Part shown: piece by piece, positions 60,567 through 64,000 of the stretch
Layout: each line of letters opens with the position of its first letter
How positions within the stretch are numbered: the stretch's first letter is position 1
Assembly: GCF_026559675.1 (NCBI RefSeq)
Contig: NZ_CP092891.1
Span: forward strand, 2,294,001-2,358,000
From: Microbacterium oxydans
GTDB taxonomy: Bacteria > Actinomycetota > Actinomycetes > Actinomycetales > Microbacteriaceae
Reading direction: 5' to 3'
DNA length: 64,000 nt
Position numbers and translations under genes: made by a program
The notes under the pieces: model-generated
Seen by the model: only the letters and a program-made list of their open reading frames with translations
Told to the model about the DNA's origin: nothing
Database searches by the model: none

Positions 60567-60722
60567 ATGGAGATCCTCGATCAGACTCCACCGCACTGCC
60601 CCGAGGATGACGTCGTGATGCGGGAAGTGGCCGGTGGGTGGCGGTGTCCGGAATGCGGGCACCTGCGACAGCGCCAGGATGTCGAAGCGCGGTGGTCGGC
60701 GGACCGGAGGCCGGGTGCCTGA
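60567..60722 (+). CDS. small zinc-ribbon-like protein, 51 residues
   Basis: MEILDQTPPHCPEDDVVMRE begins a 51-residue protein with HC at residues 10-11 and WRCPECGHLR at 25-34. The CPEC knuckle and the upstream His/Cys could hold one zinc ion. It is short enough to be missed by gene finders, but it has a -10 TACTCT six bases before the ATG, a start pattern shared by a dozen other genes here. It follows helR by 61 bases and is convergent with the ABC ATPase gene. Function unknown. Confidence 0.65.
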   Translation: MEILDQTPPHCPEDDVVMREVAGGWRCPECGHLRQRQDVEARWSADRRPGA

Positions 60723-60730
60723 CGCCGGGC

Positions 60731-61591
60731 TCAGCCCACGAGGACGCGCCCGGGGCGGGCCTGCCAGCGCTGATCGCGGCGCTCGATCCGGATCGGATAC
60801 TCGAAGCTCTCCGTCACCAGCTCCGTGGTGAGCACGTCGTCGGCGGCGCCTCGGGCGACGATCCTCCCCTTCGCGATCAGCGCGGCGTGCGTGGTCGTGG
60901 TGGGCAGCTCCTCCAGGTGGTGCGTGACGAGGACGGTCGCCAGCCCCGGCTGCGACTCGTGCAGCAGGTCGAGCGTCTCCAGGAACTGCTCGCGGGCGGC
61001 GACGTCCAGTCCCGTCGAGGGCTCGTCGAGAAGCAGCAGGGCGGGATCCGGGAGGAGGGCCCGCGCGATGAGGGCACGGCCGCGCTCTCCCTGCGACATG
61101 GTCGGCCACGTCGTGCCCTCGAGCGCTCCCAGGCCGAGCATCGCTATGAGACGGTCGGCCCGGTCGAGGATCGTCGGATCGGGAGCCCACCTGTTCATGA
61201 GCTCGGTCGTCCCGGTGGCACCGGTGAGCACGACCTCGCGGACGGTCAACGGCGAGCGCAGCGGGTGACGCGGGTTCACGTGTCCGATCGACTCGCGGAG
61301 GAGACGGATCTCGACGCGACCGAGCTGCCGCCCCAGCACATGCACCTCACCGCGTGTCGGGTGGGCCTGCGCGCCGCACATGCTCAGGACCGTGCTCTTC
61401 CCGGCGCCGTTGGGGCCGATCAGCGCCCAGTGCTCCCCCGCCCGGACCGTGAGGTCGATGGCGGCGAGGATCCGCCGGCCGCCACGGACCACGTCGACCC
61501 CGCTCAGCCGCAGCACCTCGGCGGCTGCAGACGACTCTCCCGTCATGCGCTCCCCGGTCACGTGCTCCCCGGTTACGTGCTCCCCCGCCAT
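60731..61591 (-). CDS. ABC transporter ATP-binding protein
   Basis: A protein of 286 residues with a complete ABC ATPase: Walker A LIGPNGAGKSTVLSM, Q-loop region, signature TMSQGERGRALIARALL, Walker B ALLLLDEPSTGLD and the H-loop VLVTHHLEELP. No membrane partner is adjacent, so the substrate is unknown; it could serve an orphan permease. The first 16 residues are a tandem repeat (GEHVT GEHVT GERMT). Start ATG 61591 overlaps the GntR stop by one base; a second start at 61546 (MTGESSAAAE) has GGGGAG upstream. Confidence 0.9.
   Translation of the reverse strand: MAGEHVTGEHVTGERMTGESSAAAEVLRLSGVDVVRGGRRILAAIDLTVRAGEHWALIGPNGAGKSTVLSMCGAQAHPTRGEVHVLGRQLGRVEIRLLRESIGHVNPRHPLRSPLTVREVVLTGATGTTELMNRWAPDPTILDRADRLIAMLGLGALEGTTWPTMSQGERGRALIARALLPDPALLLLDEPSTGLDVAAREQFLETLDLLHESQPGLATVLVTHHLEELPTTTTHAALIAKGRIVARGAADDVLTTELVTESFEYPIRIERRDQRWQARPGRVLVG
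61546..61591. repeat. three 15-base repeats at the ABC ATPase gene start
   Basis: On the minus strand GGGGAGCACGTAACC, GGGGAGCACGTGACC and GGGGAGCGCATGACG follow in line. Two units carry a start-type codon (GTG or ATG) three bases after GGGGAG, so the repeat multiplies ribosome entry sites. Confidence 0.75.
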
Positions 61592-62259
61592 CACGCGAGC
61601 CCGTCCCGCAGGGCGCGCAGGTGCGCACGGCTGCGCTCCGACGCGGCGACCGCATCCCGGTCGGCGATCGCGGCGGCCTGGTCGGCGTGCGCCTCGTGAT
61701 CCTCGTCTCCGCCGAACTCCCTGCGCATGCGGAGCATCTCGATCATGGCCTCCCGCAGTCGGGGGGTGAAGGTGTCGAAGAGGTCGAGCAGCACGGGATT
61801 GTGCGCGGCGGCGACGACCGCTCGGTGGAAGGCCGTGTCGGCGTCGACATGGCCCTCGAGGTCGGAGCGCTGCGCCTCGCGCTGGTCGAGAGCTCGGCGG
61901 ATGGCGCGGAGGTCGGCCGGGGTGCGGCGTTCGGCGGCGAGCGCGGCGGCTTCGGCCTCGATCGCGATGCGCGCCTCGATCACCGCGACGACTCCCGCTT
62001 TGCGGAGCACCGCGTCCCAGTCCTCCGGCGCGTCGAGTGCGGTCACGAACACACCGGCGCCCTGCCGCGACGCCAGCACGCCGCGGCCGGCCAGCTGGCG
62101 GATGGCCTCACGCACCGTCGAGCGGCCGACGCCGAGCTGGGGCGCGAGCGTGGTCTCGCCCGGGAGCTTCTCACCCAGCGCCCATTCGCCGGATCGGATC
62201 CGCTCCAGAAGCAGTTCCGCCGCCTGATCCGCGAGCGGTGCGCGTCTCACCTGAGCCAT
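61591..62259 (-). CDS. GntR family regulator, FadR (FCD) subfamily
   Basis: A protein of 222 residues. N-terminal winged helix (about 5-72): LERIRSGEWALGEKLPGETT and LGVGRSTVREAIRQLAGRGV. C-terminal all-helical FCD domain (about 85-215) with DADTAFHRAVVAAAHNPVLL, of which Asp and His usually bind metal, and a further HADQAAAI. FCD proteins bind organic acids. The ABC ATPase gene is translated directly after it and may be its target. A 55-base gap separates it from the divergent leu leader. Confidence 0.93.
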   Translation of the reverse strand: MAQVRRAPLADQAAELLLERIRSGEWALGEKLPGETTLAPQLGVGRSTVREAIRQLAGRGVLASRQGAGVFVTALDAPEDWDAVLRKAGVVAVIEARIAIEAEAAALAAERRTPADLRAIRRALDQREAQRSDLEGHVDADTAFHRAVVAAAHNPVLLDLFDTFTPRLREAMIEMLRMRREFGGDEDHEAHADQAAAIADRDAVAASERSRAHLRALRDGLA

Positions 62260-62302
62260 CTGCGCTCTTTCCCATCTCGTCTACTTGGCTGAGGAGTTGT
62301 GT

Positions 62303-62308
62303 TACAGT
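62303..62308 (+). promoter_or_regulatory. -10 hexamer TACAGT of the leuA leader
   Basis: TACAGT, six bases, ATG of the leader peptide at 62315; predicts a transcript that starts at the leader ATG. Confidence 0.6.
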
Positions 62309-62314
62309 CTAGCC

Positions 62315-62362
62315 ATGTTCTCGGGCGAGTTCCTCCTTCTTCACCGCCACGACGGGGCCTAG
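62315..62362 (+). CDS. leuL: leu leader peptide (15 residues)
   Basis: [15 protein letters not shown]: three consecutive leucine codons (CTC CTT CTT) at positions 7-9, just before the hairpin that begins at 62347. This is the layout of amino acid attenuators. No ribosome binding site exists, in line with a leaderless mRNA. Shortage of leucyl-tRNA would stall ribosomes on the leucine codons and change folding downstream. It is too short for routine gene finding. Confidence 0.75.
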   Translation: MFSGEFLLLHRHDGA

Positions 62363-62384
62363 CCGGACCGGCTCCCCGTCGTGG
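62347..62384 (+). promoter_or_regulatory. leuA attenuator hairpin
   Basis: Outer stem CCACGACGGGG (62347-62357) with its complement at 62374-62384, plus inner stem AGCCG/CGGCT. The leader stop codon (62360-62362) is inside, so ribosome progress would open or close the hairpin. No T tract follows, so the mode (terminator or anti-translation) is open. Confidence 0.65.
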
Positions 62385-62432
62385 AGTCGAACGTGTGCCG
62401 GTCGCCGACTCGTTGAAGGAAGCAGCACCGAC

Positions 62433-64000
62433 ATGACCACGACCCCGTTCACCCGCATCTCCACGCCGGCGGGTCCCATCCCCGACCAGGCACCCTCCTG
62501 GAACCGTCAGCGCCGGTCCCAGATGCCCTCGCATCGCTACCGGGACGTCCACTCCCGCGTGGAACTCCCCCTGACGCGACGCGACTGGCCCAGCCGGCGC
62601 CTGACCGAAGCGCCGCTGTGGGTGCCGGTCGACCTGCGCGACGGCAACCAGGCGCTCGCGGAGCCGATGGACCCGGCACGCAAGCGGCGCTTCTTCGAGC
62701 TGATGGTGTCGATGGGGTACAAGGAGATCGAGGTCGGATACCCCTCGGCCTCGCAGACCGACTACGACTTCGTGCGCCTGATCGCGGAGGGCGGCATCGC
62801 CCCGTCGGACGTCACGATCGTGGTGTTCACCCCCGCGCGGCGGGACCTCATCGAACGCACGGTCGCGTCGATCCAGGGCATCTCCCAACCGGTCGTGATC
62901 CATATGTACACCGCGACCGCTCCGGCCTGGCGGGACCTCGTGCTCGGGCACTCGCGCGAGGGCCTCAAGGAGCTCATCCTCGCCGGCGGCCGCGACGTCC
63001 TCGAATTCGCCGGGGACATGCCGAACGTCCGGTTCGAGTTCTCGCCCGAGGTGTTCAACCTGACCGAGCCCGACTACGTGCTCGACATCTGCGATGCGAT
63101 GACCGAGCTCTGGCAGGCCACGCCCGAGCGACCCGTGATCCTCAACCTCCCCGCCACGGTCGAGGTCGCCACTCCGAACGTGTACGCGGACCAGATCGAG
63201 TACATGCACCGGAACCTCGCACGCCGCGACGCCGTGATCCTGTCGGTCCACCCGCACAACGACCGCGGCACGGGGATCGCCTGCGCCGAGCTGGCCGTGC
63301 TCGCGGGCGCCCAGCGGGTGGAGGGCTGCATCTTCGGCAACGGCGAGCGCACCGGCAACGTCGACATCGCGACTCTGGCGCTCAACCTGCACGCGCAGGG
63401 CATCGATCCCATGATCGACTTCTCCGACATTGACGAGATCCGCCGGACGGTGGAGTACTGCAACCGGATCGACATCCCCGAGCGCCACCCCTACGTCGGC
63501 GACCTCGTGCACACGGCCTTCAGCGGCACCCATCAGGACGCGATCAAGAAAGGCTTCGCCGAGCATCGTGCCCGCGCGATCGCCGAGGGCCGTCCGGAGC
63601 GCGACATCGAGTGGCGGGTGCCGTACCTGCCCATCGATCCTGCCGACATCGGCCGCGACTACGACGCCGTGATCCGGGTGAACTCCCAGTCCGGCAAGGG
63701 CGGGATCGCGTACCTCCTGGAGAGCGGATACGGCATCGAGCTGCCCCGACGGCTGCAGATCGACTTCGCCCGGCACGTGCAGCGGCACACGGATGCCACC
63801 GGGACGGAGGTCACGGCCGCCGAGCTGTGGGACGTGTTCGACCGCGTGTACCTCGGAGCCCCGGACGACGCGGCCCCGGCCCCGGTCTCACTGCGGGCCT
63901 ACGACACGGCGGAGAGCGAGGACGGCTCGCGCACCCGGATCACCCTGGACGTCGAGGGGCGCGAGCACACGAGCACGCACGAGGAGGGCGGGCCGGTGGA
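62433..64000 (+). CDS. leuA: 2-isopropylmalate synthase, partial (3' end outside window)
   Basis: 522 codons are visible with no stop. [20 protein letters not shown] begins the long actinobacterial LeuA form. The catalytic TIM barrel shows the metal and substrate motifs [40 protein letters not shown] and [20 protein letters not shown]. The enzyme joins acetyl-CoA and 2-oxoisovalerate in the first step of leucine synthesis; the C-terminal regulatory domain for leucine feedback is only begun at the edge. GAAGGAAG lies before the ATG. It is read from the leader promoter at 62303 and is probably controlled by the attenuator. Confidence 0.96.
   Translation, partial: MTTTPFTRISTPAGPIPDQAPSWNRQRRSQMPSHRYRDVHSRVELPLTRRDWPSRRLTEAPLWVPVDLRDGNQALAEPMDPARKRRFFELMVSMGYKEIEVGYPSASQTDYDFVRLIAEGGIAPSDVTIVVFTPARRDLIERTVASIQGISQPVVIHMYTATAPAWRDLVLGHSREGLKELILAGGRDVLEFAGDMPNVRFEFSPEVFNLTEPDYVLDICDAMTELWQATPERPVILNLPATVEVATPNVYADQIEYMHRNLARRDAVILSVHPHNDRGTGIACAELAVLAGAQRVEGCIFGNGERTGNVDIATLALNLHAQGIDPMIDFSDIDEIRRTVEYCNRIDIPERHPYVGDLVHTAFSGTHQDAIKKGFAEHRARAIAEGRPERDIEWRVPYLPIDPADIGRDYDAVIRVNSQSGKGGIAYLLESGYGIELPRRLQIDFARHVQRHTDATGTEVTAAELWDVFDRVYLGAPDDAAPAPVSLRAYDTAESEDGSRTRITLDVEGREHTSTHEEGGPV

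Overview
The window is a 64 kb chromosomal segment of a high-GC actinobacterium. Gene order, GC-rich codon use, a DivIVA/SepF-type divisome and a repeat style familiar from Microbacteriaceae suggest a Microbacterium-like organism. No rRNA, tRNA, CRISPR, phage or insertion sequence was recognised. Genes are tightly packed, many overlap by 1-4 bases, and no gene-free stretch exceeds 300 bases.

Left part (1-26.2 kb, almost all minus strand): the division and cell wall (dcw) cluster reads from right to left as mraZ, rsmH, ftsL, ftsI, murF, mraY, murD, ftsW, murG, murC, ftsQ, ftsZ, a YggS-type PLP protein, sepF, yggT and divIVA. It continues into lspA, an RluA pseudouridine synthase, a GNAT acetyltransferase, an ECF sigma factor with its membrane partner, dnaE1, a membrane protein and the start of hisD. 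murE is missing from its usual place between ftsI and murF. MraZ-box repeats sit in front of mraZ.

Middle part (26-46 kb): a block in the same order as the Mycobacterium tuberculosis Rv2173-Rv2187 region: polyprenyl synthase, Rv2175c-like DNA-binding protein, PASTA kinase (PknL-like), class II DAHP synthase, PlsC-like acyltransferase and long-chain acyl-CoA ligase, with a LysM cell wall protein inserted. Then come peptide deformylase with a MinD/ParA-like ATPase, pyruvate carboxylase, an orphan ParA, a GarA-FtsR-MerR regulatory module, a CopC protein and dihydrolipoyl dehydrogenase.

Right part (46-64 kb), more accessory: a three-gene type III polyketide operon (PKS, methyltransferase, FAD monooxygenase); CYTH protein and prepilin peptidase; the damage-inducible mutasome imuA'-imuB-dnaE2 behind a LexA-like box; a HelR-type RNA polymerase recycling ATPase behind a near-perfect rifamycin-associated element; a GntR/ABC ATPase pair; and leuA (cut by the right edge) behind a Leu-rich leader peptide and hairpin that look like an attenuator.

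A recurrent feature is a -10 hexamer TANNNT placed 6-8 bases before the start codon, found at thirteen genes. It predicts leaderless transcripts and helps to fix several starts.
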